From NCBI GenBank assembly GCA_028875855.1, contig JAGWVA010000041.1:1-35929 (forward strand): a stretch of DNA of 35,929 nt, read 5' to 3'. This DNA comes from Paracoccaceae bacterium (GTDB taxonomy: Bacteria; Pseudomonadota; Alphaproteobacteria; Rhodobacterales; Rhodobacteraceae). Shown here piece after piece: positions 26,383-34,904 of the stretch. Every line of letters begins with the position of its first letter. The first letter of the stretch is position 1. The translations under genes and the position numbers were made by a program. Below the pieces are notes generated by a model. It saw only the letters and a program-made list of their open reading frames with translations, had not been told where the DNA came from and did no database searches.

Positions 26383-27633
26383 ATGTCGATCGGGCTTTTG
26401 CGGCGCAACCGGAACTATCGCCTGCTGCTGACGGCAACCGGAATATCCACGCTGGGGGACGGGGTGTCGGCGCTGGCCTTTCCATGGCTGGCGACGCTTC
26501 TCACACGCGATCCGCTGCTGATCGCGGCGCTGTCGGTGGCGGGGCAACTGCCGCTTTTTCTGTTCGCGCTTCCGGCAGGGGTGATGATCGACCGCGCCGA
26601 CCGCCAAAGGATCATGGTGCGGGCCGACCTCTTTCGCATGGCGCTGACCTTCGGGATCGTCGGCCTGATCCTGACGCTGCCAAGCCTGCCGCCGCCGGGT
26701 GGCGCCCTGCCGGTCATCGCGGCCCTTGCCATGCTGTCCTTCCTGCTGGGCAGCGCCGGCGTGCTGCGCGAGAACGCAGCCCAGACCGCGCTTCCCGCCG
26801 TGGTGGCGCGGGCCGATCTCGAAGCCGCCAACGGCCAGCTCTGGAGCGTGGAGCAGGTCATGCGCGCCTTTGCCGGGCCGCCGCTGGCGGGGGTGCTGAT
26901 CGGCGTATCGGTCGCGCTGCCCTTCGGGCTGGACGCGGTCAGTTTCGCCCTTGCCGCGGCCCTTGTGGCAGCGCTCGTGCTGGCGCCGCGGGAACTCATG
27001 GCGCCGGCGCGCCGTTTCCGGACCGAACTGGCCGAAGGTCTGACGTGGCTGACCAGCCAGCCGTTCCTTCTGCGGCTTGGGCTGATGCTCGGCGGGCTGA
27101 ACGCGTTGTCGAGCGCGGCGCTGACCATGCTTGTTCTTTACAGCCGCGAAGTGCTGCACCTCGATGCCGCAGGCTACGGCCTTCTGATGGCCGCGGGCGC
27201 GGCCGGCGGAGTGCTGGGCGGTCTGACGGGTCCGGCGCTGACACGGGCGCTTGGGGCGACGCGCAGTCTGCACCTCGCGCTCTTCGCCTGCGTTGCGGGC
27301 TACGCCCTGCTGGCCTTCGGGCAGTCGGCCACGTTTGCTGCGGCGGCCCTGTTCATCGACGCCTTCGCCGGAATCGCCTGGAACATCGTCACCGTCTCCT
27401 ATCGGCAGCGGGTCATTCCCGACGCGATGATGGGGCGCGTGAACGGCGTTTACCGCTTTCTCGGGCTCGGACCGATGCCGCTCGGGGCATTGGCCGGCGG
27501 CCTTGCCGTCAGCATGACCGCGCCCTGGCTTGGCCGGACGCTGGCCTTGCACATGCCCTATGTCCTTGCGACGGCGGGAAGCCTTCTGCTGTTGCTTTAC
27601 GGGATGGCGCGACTGCGCGTGCCCGAAGGCTGA
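26383..27633 (+). CDS. MFS transporter, EntS-like exporter
   Basis: A 416-residue inner-membrane protein with twelve predicted transmembrane helices. It begins RRNRNYRLLLTATGISTLGDGVSALAFPWLA, the start typical of the MFS_3/EntS group. The loop between helices 2 and 3 reads GVMIDRADRQRIMVRADLFR, the MFS motif-A equivalent. The second half repeats the pattern. Relatives export siderophores, macrolides or other small molecules; the substrate is unknown. The ATG at 26383 follows a G-rich stretch. It converges with the small RNA modules; its stop is only eight bases from the terminator stem of the first. Confidence 0.88.
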   Translation: MSIGLLRRNRNYRLLLTATGISTLGDGVSALAFPWLATLLTRDPLLIAALSVAGQLPLFLFALPAGVMIDRADRQRIMVRADLFRMALTFGIVGLILTLPSLPPPGGALPVIAALAMLSFLLGSAGVLRENAAQTALPAVVARADLEAANGQLWSVEQVMRAFAGPPLAGVLIGVSVALPFGLDAVSFALAAALVAALVLAPRELMAPARRFRTELAEGLTWLTSQPFLLRLGLMLGGLNALSSAALTMLVLYSREVLHLDAAGYGLLMAAGAAGGVLGGLTGPALTRALGATRSLHLALFACVAGYALLAFGQSATFAAAALFIDAFAGIAWNIVTVSYRQRVIPDAMMGRVNGVYRFLGLGPMPLGALAGGLAVSMTAPWLGRTLALHMPYVLATAGSLLLLLYGMARLRVPEG

Positions 27634-27635
27634 CA

Positions 27636-27706
27636 AGAAGAGGCCCGGCAAAGGCCGGGCCGAGTCCAACAGGGAGGATGCCGCACCCTTCGTTCCCGAT
27701 GCGGCC
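27636..27706 (-). ncRNA. Candidate small RNA, copy A (twin-hairpin, anti-SD-like)
   Basis: On the minus strand a 7-bp hairpin (27681-27704) is followed by CCTCCCTGTTGGACT (27663-27677). Then comes a perfect 8-bp GC hairpin (GGCCCGGC/GCCGGGCC, 27642-27661) and a U-rich tail (TCTTCTTG). It has the same three-part design and the identical 15-base motif as copy B, about 215 bases away. The pyrimidine motif can pair with GGAGG-type ribosome binding sites. The architecture recalls the CCUCCUCCC-motif 'cuckoo'/CcsR RNAs of Rhodobacterales, but the motif is not identical and sits between the hairpins. The 5' end is unknown. It could be processed from the cenR 3' region or have its own promoter. Confidence 0.55.
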
Positions 27707-27849
27707 GAGGAATCCGGGGGAAACTGCGAATACTCAACCCCAGATAGTTCATGTGTCTCATATTTGTGCAAAATTGCCAGAAGTTTCCGCGCAAGCCCGA
27801 GGGTCGCCGCGAATGGTGACAGTTTGGCAACAATCACATCGGCCGCCGA

Positions 27850-27920
27850 GAAAAAAAGGCCCGGGATAAACCCGGGCCAGTCCAACAGGGAGGAACCGCA
27901 TCATGACCCCGATGCGGCCA
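27850..27920 (-). ncRNA. Candidate small RNA, copy B (twin-hairpin, anti-SD-like)
   Basis: On the minus strand a perfect 7-bp hairpin CCGCATC/GATGCGG (27896-27917) is followed by CCTCCCTGTTGGACT (27879-27893). A terminator hairpin GGCCCGGG/CCCGGGCC (27858-27878) and a run of seven U (27851-27857) complete it. This is the better of the two copies as an intrinsic terminator. Relative to copy A, the eighth pair of the terminator stem is swapped (C-G to G-C) and a G-U pair in the first hairpin becomes A-U, so structure is kept while sequence changes. The module starts about 95 bases after the cenR stop on the same strand. Confidence 0.6.
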
Positions 27921-28012
27921 GGGGAAGCTTAAATCCGCTACGACCTTCGCCTGCTCATGTAATAACGCAGGTTCTTGGCCGCAATAGGGCGGAATTCGGC
28001 CATCCGGCCTCT

Positions 28013-28699
28013 TCAGGCGACCAGACGATACCCACCCGATTCCGTGACCAGAAGCCGGGCATTCGCCGGATCGGGCTCGATCTTCTGGCGCAGGCGGTAG
28101 ATGTGGGTTTCCAGCGTGTGGGTCGTGACGCCTGCATTGTAGCCCCAGACCTCGTGCAGCAGCACCTCGCGCGGGACGACGCCCTCGGTCGCGCGATACA
28201 GGAACTTCAGGATGTTGGTTTCCTTCTCCGTCAGGCGGATCTTGCGGTCCTTGTCATCGACCAGCATCTTCTGCGCGGGCTTGAAGGTATAGGGCCCAAG
28301 CTGGAACACCGCGTCTTCGGATTGTTCATGCTGGCGCAACTGTGCGCGGATGCGGGCCAGCAGGACGGGGAACTTGAAGGGCTTCGTGACATAGTCGTTC
28401 GCGCCCGATTCAAGGCCAAGGATCGTGTCGCTGTCGGTGTCGTGGCCGGTCAGCATCAGGATCGGGCTTTTCACGCCCTGCTTGCGCAGCAGGCGGCACA
28501 GTTCGCGACCGTCGGTGTCGGGAAGACCCACGTCAAGGATGATGAGATCGAAATGGCCGGTCTTGACCTGCTCCATCGCGGCATGGCCGTGACCCGCCTC
28601 GAACACGTCGAATTCCTCGGTCATGACAAGCTGTTCCGACAGCGCTTCGCGCAGGTCGTCCTCGTCGTCCACCAGAAGGATCTTCTTGAGATTTGCCAT
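28013..28699 (-). CDS. cenR: CenR-type OmpR-family response regulator
   Basis: A 228-residue transcription factor. The receiver domain has acidic D11/D12, phospho-acceptor D56 in LIILDVGLPD, and K106 in YVTKPFKFP. The OmpR-type winged helix reads RLTEKETNILKFLYRA, then VVPREVLLHEVWGYNAGVTTHTLETHIYRLRQKIEPDP. The near-invariant HEVWGYNAGVTTHTLETHIYRLRQK block is what I associate with CenR, an essential regulator of the cell envelope in Caulobacter and Rhodobacter. Its histidine kinase is not in this window. A GGAG ribosome binding site supports the ATG at 28699. It is divergent from ribA; downstream on its strand are the twin small-RNA modules. Confidence 0.88.
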   Translation of the reverse strand: MANLKKILLVDDEDDLREALSEQLVMTEEFDVFEAGHGHAAMEQVKTGHFDLIILDVGLPDTDGRELCRLLRKQGVKSPILMLTGHDTDSDTILGLESGANDYVTKPFKFPVLLARIRAQLRQHEQSEDAVFQLGPYTFKPAQKMLVDDKDRKIRLTEKETNILKFLYRATEGVVPREVLLHEVWGYNAGVTTHTLETHIYRLRQKIEPDPANARLLVTESGGYRLVA

Positions 28700-28865
28700 G
28701 TTGTCAGTCTCCGTGACGTCACTGCCCTGCTTCCAGATGCGCCCATGTCCCCGGCCCGGCAAGGTTCGGACATGAAGTTTCACGCGGACGTGTCGCCGGA
28801 CCGCGAAATGTTTCAATTCGCGCCCGAAGCGCCTAAATGAGTGTAACACGAGATACCGGACCCCG

Positions 28866-29957
28866 ATGAGCCTTCGCCCCACATTGACCGAACAGCTTGC
28901 CCGCGCGCGCTCTGACCTGCGCATGGGGGTTCCCGTCCTGCTTGCCGGGTCGGGCGGCACGATCCTGGCCGTGGCCGCCGAAACGCTGGATGCGGGTCGT
29001 CTGGCCGCGTTGCGGGCGATGGGCGGCGACCTTGCGCTGGCGATCACCGTCTGGCGGGCCGAGACGCTGAAGGCGCGCGCCTATGACGGGGACATGGCGC
29101 GCATCCTGATCCCGCCCTCGGCCGGCCTGCCGTGGATCCGCGCGGTGGCCGATCCGGCGGACGACCTCTCCACGCCGATGAAGGGCCCGTTCACCAGCCT
29201 GCGCGACGGCCCGGCGGACCTGCACCGCGCCGCGATCCGGCTGGTGAAATCCGCGCAACTTCTGCCCGCTGCGGTCTGCCTTGCCGTGCCGGATGGCGTG
29301 GCGCTCGCCGCCCGCGAGGGGCTGACGCTGATCCCGGTGACCGAGGCGGTGGCCGAGATGCTGGCCGTCTCTCCCCTGCACCCGGTCGTCTCGGCCCGCC
29401 TTCCGATGCAGGCGAGCGAGGCCGGACGCGTCCACATCTTCCGGCCCGAGGACGGCGGCGAAGAGCATTACGCCATCGAGATCGGCAAGCCCGATCGGAC
29501 AGGCCCGGTGCTGGTCCGGCTGCATTCGGCCTGCTTCACCGGCGATGTGCTGGGCAGCCTGAAATGCGACTGCGGCCCCCAGTTGCGCGCCGCCCTTGGC
29601 CAGATGGGGGCCGATGGCGCAGGCATCCTGCTGTATCTCAATCAGGAGGGGCGCGGGATCGGTCTGGCCAACAAGATGCGCGCCTATTCGCTGCAGGATC
29701 AGGGCTTCGACACGGTCGAGGCGAACCACCGCCTTGGGTTCGAGGATGACGAACGCGACTTCCGTCTGGGCGCGGGCATCCTGCGCCAGATGGGGGTGTC
29801 GAAACTGCGGCTTTTGACCAACAACCCCCGCAAGGTGCAGATGATGCAGTCGAACGGGATCGAGGTGGTGGAACGCGTGCCGCTGAAGGTCGGGCAGACG
29901 CCGCAGAACGCGGCCTATCTCGCGACCAAGGCGGCGAAATCCGGGCATCTGCTGTGA
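28866..29957 (+). CDS. ribA: GTP cyclohydrolase II with degenerate N-terminal domain
   Basis: A 363-residue protein for the first step of riboflavin synthesis, opening GTP to a diaminopyrimidine with loss of formate. The C-terminal half is a complete cyclohydrolase [22 protein letters not shown] with zinc ligands C223, C234 and C236, then [20 protein letters not shown] and LLTNNPRKV. The first 165 residues resemble a worn-down RibB (DHBP synthase) domain: [21 protein letters not shown] sits where RibB has its acidic DDEDRENEGDL catalytic stretch, which is missing. So it is probably not a working RibBA fusion. Its TGA overlaps the GTG start of the next gene by four bases. Confidence 0.94.
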   Translation: MSLRPTLTEQLARARSDLRMGVPVLLAGSGGTILAVAAETLDAGRLAALRAMGGDLALAITVWRAETLKARAYDGDMARILIPPSAGLPWIRAVADPADDLSTPMKGPFTSLRDGPADLHRAAIRLVKSAQLLPAAVCLAVPDGVALAAREGLTLIPVTEAVAEMLAVSPLHPVVSARLPMQASEAGRVHIFRPEDGGEEHYAIEIGKPDRTGPVLVRLHSACFTGDVLGSLKCDCGPQLRAALGQMGADGAGILLYLNQEGRGIGLANKMRAYSLQDQGFDTVEANHRLGFEDDERDFRLGAGILRQMGVSKLRLLTNNPRKVQMMQSNGIEVVERVPLKVGQTPQNAAYLATKAAKSGHLL

Positions 29958-30451
29958 CGGACCTCGTGGTCACCCGCTGGGGCGCGCGCTTTGCCGGGCG
30001 GCGCTTTCCCTGCGCCATCGGGCGCGGCGGGCTGACACGCACCAAGCGCGAGGGGGACGGGGCGACCCCGATCGGCACGCATCGGATCGTCGGCATGCTC
30101 TACCGCCCCGACCGCATCGCGGCCAGCGCCCTGCCCGACTGGGCCCTGCCCATCGGTCCCGCCGACCTCTGGTCGGACGACATCCGCGACCCGGATTACA
30201 ACCTGATGGTCCGCGCGCCGCATCCCTTCAGCCACGAGGCGTTGCGCCGGCCCGATCCGCTTTACGACCTGATCCTGATCACCGACTGGAACTGGCCCTA
30301 TTCCGTGCCCGGCCGCGGCTCGGCCATCTTCCTGCACCGCTGGCGCAAGCCGCGCCATCCGACGGCGGGCTGCGTGGCCTTCGATCCGGCCGATCTTCTG
30401 TGGATCGCGCGTCGGCTGCGGCATTCGACACGGCTTGTCATTCCGGGCTGA
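29954..30451 (+). CDS. YkuD-type L,D-transpeptidase domain protein
   Basis: A 165-residue single catalytic domain. The YkuD signature is [18 protein letters not shown] with H128 and the nucleophile C140. Such enzymes form 3-3 cross-links in peptidoglycan or attach proteins to it. There is no visible signal peptide or membrane anchor, odd for an enzyme whose substrate is periplasmic. The start is GTG within a GTGA overlap with the ribA stop, so it is translated by coupling to ribA. A later start would not add a signal sequence. Confidence 0.88.
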   Translation: MTDLVVTRWGARFAGRRFPCAIGRGGLTRTKREGDGATPIGTHRIVGMLYRPDRIAASALPDWALPIGPADLWSDDIRDPDYNLMVRAPHPFSHEALRRPDPLYDLILITDWNWPYSVPGRGSAIFLHRWRKPRHPTAGCVAFDPADLLWIARRLRHSTRLVIPG

Positions 30452-30506
30452 GGCCCCTTCCCAAAGCGGTTTGGCCCGCCTAGGGTGACCTTTCCGGGAG
30501 ACAGAC

Positions 30507-32384
30507 ATGCCGACACGCGCCACCCAATCCGCCGACGAAATCTTCGACCTTCGCCTTGCCCGCAGCGCCCCCGACCTCTGGCCGATGCTCGAGGCGCTCT
30601 ATGGCGCGCGCAAGGATTACGACGATGTCCGCAAGGCGCTTTTGAAGACGCTCAGGAAGGGATGGGCCAACCGCCCCGAAGACCTGCGCCGTCTCGACCT
30701 GATCCGCGATCTGGAGCCGGACTGGTTCCAGCGGCCGCGCATGGCCGGCTATGTCTTCTACATCGACCGCTTCGCCGGCACGCTGAAAGGGGTGCTGGAC
30801 CATCTCGACTACCTCGAGTCGCTCGGCATCACCTATGTCCATCTGATGCCATGCCTGAAACCCCGGCCCGGCGACAGCGACGGCGGCTATTCGGTGATGG
30901 ACTACCGCGCCATCAACCCGGCCTATGGCAGCATGGCCGATTTCAAGGAGGTCGCCGCCGCCTTCCGCGCGCGGGGCATGTCCCTCTGCGTCGATCTGGT
31001 GCTGAACCACACCGCAAAGGAACATGCCTGGGCCAAGAAGGCGGCGAAGGGCGATCCGAAGTATCAGGATTACTACCTGATGTTCGACAGCCCCGACCTG
31101 CCGGAGCAATACGAACGCACGCTGGTCGAGGTCTTCCCCGACAATGCGCCGGGGAACTTCACCCATTACCCCGCCATCGGCAAATGGGTCTGGACAACCT
31201 TCAACGAACACCAGTGGGACCTGAACTGGGCCAACCCTTGGGTCTTTCTGGAAATCGTCGAGGTAATGCTGTTCCTTGCCAACGCCGGCGTGGATGTGCT
31301 GCGGCTGGATGCGGTCGCCTTCATGTGGAAACGCATGGGCACCCGTTGCCAGTCGGAGCCGGAGGTGCACATGATCCTGCAGGCCCTGCGCGCCTGTTCG
31401 CGCATCGCCAGCCCGGCCGTCATCCATCTGGAAGAAGCCATCGTCGCGCCGGAAGAAATGCTGCCCTATCTCGGGCGCGGCAAGCATGACGGCAAGGAAG
31501 GCAATCTGGCCTATCACAACAGTCTGATGGTGCAGTTCTGGTCCGCGCTTGCGACACGGGATACGCGGCTGATGCGGCATGTGCTGGGCAGCCATTTTCC
31601 CGACCGGCTGACCAACGCGACCTATGCCACCTATATCCGCTGCCACGACGATATCGGCTGGGCGGTCACGGATGCGGATGCGGCGGCGCTCGGGTTTTCG
31701 GGTCCGGCGCATCGGGCGTTCCTGTCGGATTTCTACGAAGGGATCTTTCCCGGCTCTTTCGCCTCGGGCGCGCTGTTTCAGGTGAACGAGGAGACGGGGG
31801 ACAAGCGGATCTCGGGCTCCTTCGCCTCGCTGGCAGGGCTGGAGAAGGCCCGCGACGCGGCCGAGGCTGATCTGGCGGTCCAGCGCATCCTGATGGGGCA
31901 CGCACTGATCGCAAGCTTCGGGGGCATTCCGCTGATCTACATGGGCGACGAGCTGGCCCTGCTGAACGACCGCGGCTATCTTGCCAACCCCTACCACGCC
32001 CATGACAGCCGGTGGATTCATCGCCCCGCAATGGACTGGGCGGCGACCGAGGGGCTTCAGACGGCCGAGACACCGACCGCCCGTGTCTATAGGGGAACGC
32101 GCCATATCCTTGCCCGCCGCGCGGCGACGCCCGCGCTGCACGGGGCGGTGCCGACGCGGATCGTGGACCTGTCGTCAGACGCGGTTCTGGGCGTGCTGCG
32201 CGATGCGCCCACGGGGCCGGTTCTGTGCCTGTTCAACTTCACCGAAGGCTGGCAACACCTGCCCGGGGGCATCCTGCGCGCGGCCGGCGTGACGGCGTTC
32301 CACGATGCCCTGTCCGATCACGCGGTAGAGCTGCACGGCGACACGCTGTCCCTGCCGCCCTATGCGCGGGTCTGGCTGACCTAA
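30507..32384 (+). CDS. Amylosucrase (GH13 family)
   Basis: 625 residues, close to Neisseria amylosucrase (636). It has the GH13 barrel: VDLVLNHTAKEHAWA, DVLRLDAVAFMWK with nucleophile D268, VIHLEEAIV with acid/base E310, and RCHDDIGWA with D381. The N-terminal helical region (residues 1-80), the EAIV form and HDDIGW are specific for amylosucrases and sucrose-active relatives. It should split sucrose and build alpha-1,4-glucan, releasing fructose, in the cytoplasm. The ribosome binding site GGGAGA fits the ATG. It stands alone between the L,D-transpeptidase and the PLP-protein genes; no sucrose transporter or glycogen gene is nearby. Confidence 0.9.
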   Translation: MPTRATQSADEIFDLRLARSAPDLWPMLEALYGARKDYDDVRKALLKTLRKGWANRPEDLRRLDLIRDLEPDWFQRPRMAGYVFYIDRFAGTLKGVLDHLDYLESLGITYVHLMPCLKPRPGDSDGGYSVMDYRAINPAYGSMADFKEVAAAFRARGMSLCVDLVLNHTAKEHAWAKKAAKGDPKYQDYYLMFDSPDLPEQYERTLVEVFPDNAPGNFTHYPAIGKWVWTTFNEHQWDLNWANPWVFLEIVEVMLFLANAGVDVLRLDAVAFMWKRMGTRCQSEPEVHMILQALRACSRIASPAVIHLEEAIVAPEEMLPYLGRGKHDGKEGNLAYHNSLMVQFWSALATRDTRLMRHVLGSHFPDRLTNATYATYIRCHDDIGWAVTDADAAALGFSGPAHRAFLSDFYEGIFPGSFASGALFQVNEETGDKRISGSFASLAGLEKARDAAEADLAVQRILMGHALIASFGGIPLIYMGDELALLNDRGYLANPYHAHDSRWIHRPAMDWAATEGLQTAETPTARVYRGTRHILARRAATPALHGAVPTRIVDLSSDAVLGVLRDAPTGPVLCLFNFTEGWQHLPGGILRAAGVTAFHDALSDHAVELHGDTLSLPPYARVWLT

Positions 32385-32415
32385 CGGGGCGATCTTTCGA
32401 CAAAGGATCGCAGGC

Positions 32416-33069
32416 TCAGGCGTAAACCCGCGCGCCGAAGATGGCCGAGCCCACGCGGACATGGGTCGCGCCTTCCGCGATGGCCGCGGCGAAATCGCCG
32501 CTCATCCCCATCGAGAGGCCCGCAAGGCCATTGCGCTCGGCCATCCGGCGAAGGTCCGCGAAATGGGGCCGGGCGTCGGCGTCCTCCGGGGGAATGCACA
32601 TCAGGCCCGAAACCGGCAGGTCCATCCCGCGACAAGCCGCGATGAAGGCATCGACCTCGGCCGGCAGAACGCCCGCCTTCTGTGGCTCCTCGCCGGTATT
32701 CACCTGCACGAACAATTCGGGACAGGCCCCACGAGTTTGTGCGAGGGAGGCGAGCTTCCGTGCAAGGCTGTCGCGGTCAACCGTATGGATCGCCTCGAAC
32801 AGCTCTACCGCCTGCTTGGCCTTGTTCGACTGAAGGGGGCCGATCATGTGCACCGCGACCCCGGGGAACCGCTCGCGCCAGGCCGGCCACTTTCCGGCAG
32901 CTTCCTGCACGTAGTTCTCGCCGAAAAGGCGGTGACCTTCGGCCAGCACGGCCTCGACCCGCTCGGGCGGTTGCACCTTGGACACGGCGATCAGCTTCAC
33001 CGATCCTGCCGGGCGACCGGCCTCTGCCTCGGCCGCCGCGATCCGCGCCTTGATGTCTTGCAGTCCCAT
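32416..33069 (-). CDS. YggS-family PLP homeostasis protein
   Basis: A 217-residue single-barrel PLP-binding protein (PLPHP). The cofactor lysine is K31 in LIAVSKVQP. HRLFGENYVQEAAGKW, MIGPLQSNKAKQAVELF, VQVNTGEEPQKAG, LSMGMSGDFAAAIAEGATHVRVGSAIFG are the family's conserved blocks. It has no known enzymatic activity and buffers cellular pyridoxal phosphate, affecting amino-acid and keto-acid pools. MGLQDIKARI is chosen for its GGAGGG ribosome binding site. It converges with the amylosucrase gene and lies downstream of the porin terminator. Confidence 0.95.
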   Translation of the reverse strand: MGLQDIKARIAAAEAEAGRPAGSVKLIAVSKVQPPERVEAVLAEGHRLFGENYVQEAAGKWPAWRERFPGVAVHMIGPLQSNKAKQAVELFEAIHTVDRDSLARKLASLAQTRGACPELFVQVNTGEEPQKAGVLPAEVDAFIAACRGMDLPVSGLMCIPPEDADARPHFADLRRMAERNGLAGLSMGMSGDFAAAIAEGATHVRVGSAIFGARVYA

Positions 33070-33118
33070 GCGCCCTCCATTCGCTCGGCCGCACTTGGCC
33101 ACAGGCAGGCGCAAAAGA

Positions 33119-33144
33119 AAAGGGCGGACCGAAGCCCGCCCTTT
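33119..33144 (-). terminator. Rho-independent terminator of the porin gene
   Basis: On the minus strand AAAGGGCGG pairs with CCGCCCTTT (33136-33144 with 33119-33127) and is followed by TCTTTTGC. It lies about 20 bases after the porin stop, before the PLP-protein gene. Confidence 0.88.
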
Positions 33145-33164
33145 CCCGCACTGTCCGTTCTGGA

Positions 33165-34064
33165 TTAGAACTTGAAGGTCACGCCGAGGTCGGCGTAGGT
33201 CTTGCCGTTCTGCTGCTGCTTACGCACCGAGCCAACCATCGCAGCGCCCGAGCCGAGGTCGTACTTCGCGCCGATGCCGTAGTTGGTCTTGTTGGTGCCC
33301 TTGCTGTCGTTCGAAACGAAAGCCGACAGCGTGGTGGCGCCCATCGTGGTGTTGCCATACAGGGTCACAGTGTTGCCCGAAGCGGCGAGCTTGCTGTGGC
33401 CGTAGGCCAGGCCGACGTTCGACTTGCCGATCGCGTATTCGGCAACGACGGTGTAGCCCTTGTCGCCGGTCGCTTGGTTGTCGTAGTAGCCGCCTTCGAC
33501 GCTCAGAGCGCCAGCCTTGTACAGAGCCGAGATCGCGGTTTCGTTCTTGGCGTTCTGGACTTGGCCTTGCGGTTGCTGCAGGCTGGCGCGAACGGTGAAC
33601 GAGCCCATCGTGTAGGTCACGAGCACGCCGCTGTTGCCGGCGCCCTGGCTGGACGAACCGATGAAGTTGCCGTTGTTCAGCACTTCACCGCCGCAGCCGC
33701 AGATGCCGATTTCCGAGTTGTAGTACAGAGCCATCGCGTCGATAGCGTCCGACACGTTGCCGACGGTGACGTCGAGGCCGCCAGCGGTCACGCCAACCGA
33801 GCCGCCGCCGATGCCTTGGCCGGTCACGCCGATCGACTGACGATCGTTTTCACGGATACGGATGTGGCCGTGGAACTTCAGACCCGAGTCGGTCGCCTTC
33901 GACATGTTGAAGTCGAGCTGGGTGCGGTCGATCAGGGTGGTGGTGCGGCCGGCGGTGCCGTCGTACTTCAGGCCGAAGTAGCCCGAACCGGCAACGGTCA
34001 CGTCAGCGGCGGCGGCGCCAGCGACGAGCGTCAGAGCGGTCGTAGCGATCAGAAGCTTTTTCAT
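33165..34064 (-). CDS. Outer-membrane porin (Rhodobacter type)
   Basis: A 299-residue beta-barrel porin. A clear signal peptide (MKKLLIATTALTLVAGAAAA, cleaved before DV) is followed by DVTVAGSGYFGLKYDG, the usual first strand of Rhodobacter/Paracoccus porins. Alternating hydrophobic strands end in a terminal phenylalanine (GVTFKF), the outer-membrane assembly signal. It would form a trimeric diffusion pore. Odd points are two cysteines two residues apart (C122, C124) in a predicted loop, SEIGICGCGGEV, rare in porins. A 253-base upstream gap allows a long leader. A strong terminator follows, as expected for a highly expressed gene. Confidence 0.9.
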   Translation of the reverse strand: MKKLLIATTALTLVAGAAAADVTVAGSGYFGLKYDGTAGRTTTLIDRTQLDFNMSKATDSGLKFHGHIRIRENDRQSIGVTGQGIGGGSVGVTAGGLDVTVGNVSDAIDAMALYYNSEIGICGCGGEVLNNGNFIGSSSQGAGNSGVLVTYTMGSFTVRASLQQPQGQVQNAKNETAISALYKAGALSVEGGYYDNQATGDKGYTVVAEYAIGKSNVGLAYGHSKLAASGNTVTLYGNTTMGATTLSAFVSNDSKGTNKTNYGIGAKYDLGSGAAMVGSVRKQQQNGKTYADLGVTFKF

Positions 34065-34317
34065 TTGGTTTCCCTCGTTGTATCAAAGGTGCCCCAACTC
34101 GGGATCGTCCAAATTGGGTATGGCCCTATTTCTCCCCTTGCCTGTCACAATGCAAGGCGATCGCCGTCGGACGGGGTTTTGGCCGCCCGGATGGTGCAGC
34201 TTTGCCACAGTCGCGCCACAGGCCGGACAAACGCGCCGCGCTCCCGCCGGGCGAAGGCCCTTGTTCGGTCCGTCCCGCTCGGCTAGACACGGCAAGAAAC
34301 CACGGGGGAATAAGCTC

Positions 34318-34818
34318 ATGAGCATGTCCGGCTGCGCATGCAAGGGGATCGCAATCGCCGGCGTGCTGGTTGTGGCGGCCTGCGGCAATCAACAACCCTC
34401 GCAAACCCAGATCAACGACGCCGTTGCCCAGCAGAACCGGCAGTTCCGGGGCGGACCGGCGGCGCAGCCTTCGGGCAGCCTGCTGGATCTGTTCGGCAAG
34501 AAGACCGATCCCAACACCACCGTGCGGGTGAACAAGTATATCTGGAACGCCGCGCTGCAGGTTCTGGATTTCCTGCCGGTCCAGTCGGTCGATCCCTTCA
34601 CCGGGGTGATCGTGACGGGCTACGGTCGTCCGCCGGGGGGTGGGCGCGCCTATCGCGCGACGATCTACGTGCAGGACCCCGCGCTTGACGCCCGTTCGCT
34701 GAACATCGCCATGGAATCGCAGGGCGGCGCGCCGGTCCCGGTGGCAACCGTCCGTGCGGTCGAAGACGCGATTCTGACCCGCGCGCGGGAACTGCGCATT
34801 CAGGACAGCAAGCTGTAA
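34318..34818 (+). CDS. DUF3576 domain lipoprotein
   Basis: A 166-residue lipoprotein. The signal ends in VVAACG, so C22 should be lipidated. The mature part opens with a Gln/Asn-rich stretch ([20 protein letters not shown]), then the DUF3576 core [38 protein letters not shown] and [20 protein letters not shown]. The function is unknown, likely envelope-related. The ATG at 34318 has GGGGGA nearby; the ATG at 34324 is also possible. It sits directly upstream of leuS, an arrangement I associate with Rhodobacterales. Confidence 0.88.
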   Translation: MSMSGCACKGIAIAGVLVVAACGNQQPSQTQINDAVAQQNRQFRGGPAAQPSGSLLDLFGKKTDPNTTVRVNKYIWNAALQVLDFLPVQSVDPFTGVIVTGYGRPPGGGRAYRATIYVQDPALDARSLNIAMESQGGAPVPVATVRAVEDAILTRARELRIQDSKL

Positions 34819-34904
34819 TCACGGGCGCCCGCGCCCTCCGCCGCTCTGGACCTCCGCCGCTGCCCGAGTATAACGGCGCGGCAGAATTGCGAACGAGGGC
34901 AGAG

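Larger units (their letters stand above)
27634..28012. other. Gap between MFS gene and cenR holding the twin sRNA modules
   Basis: 379 bases without a protein gene. It contains the two small-RNA modules at 27636-27706 and 27850-27920. Between them lies an AT-richer spacer (about 27720-27850) which could hold a promoter for copy A; I could not pick convincing boxes. Between copy B and cenR there is about 95 bases of unremarkable sequence. Confidence 0.6.

Noticed and set aside
27765-27780. Sigma-54-like promoter (TGGCA...TTGCA on the minus strand) upstream of sRNA copy A
   Set aside because: The GG-to-GC spacing is 7 rather than 10 bases, so it does not meet the consensus.
27903-27932. Nine-codon plus-strand reading frame (MTPMRPGEA) after GGGAGGA in sRNA copy B
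   Set aside because: The apparent ribosome binding site is the complement of the conserved sRNA motif, the frame is not conserved in copy A, and the U run supports minus-strand transcription.
34123-34150. Possible porin promoter on the minus strand (TTGTGA with AATAGG)
   Set aside because: The -10 match is poor and several equally weak alternatives exist in the leader; not supportable without transcript data.
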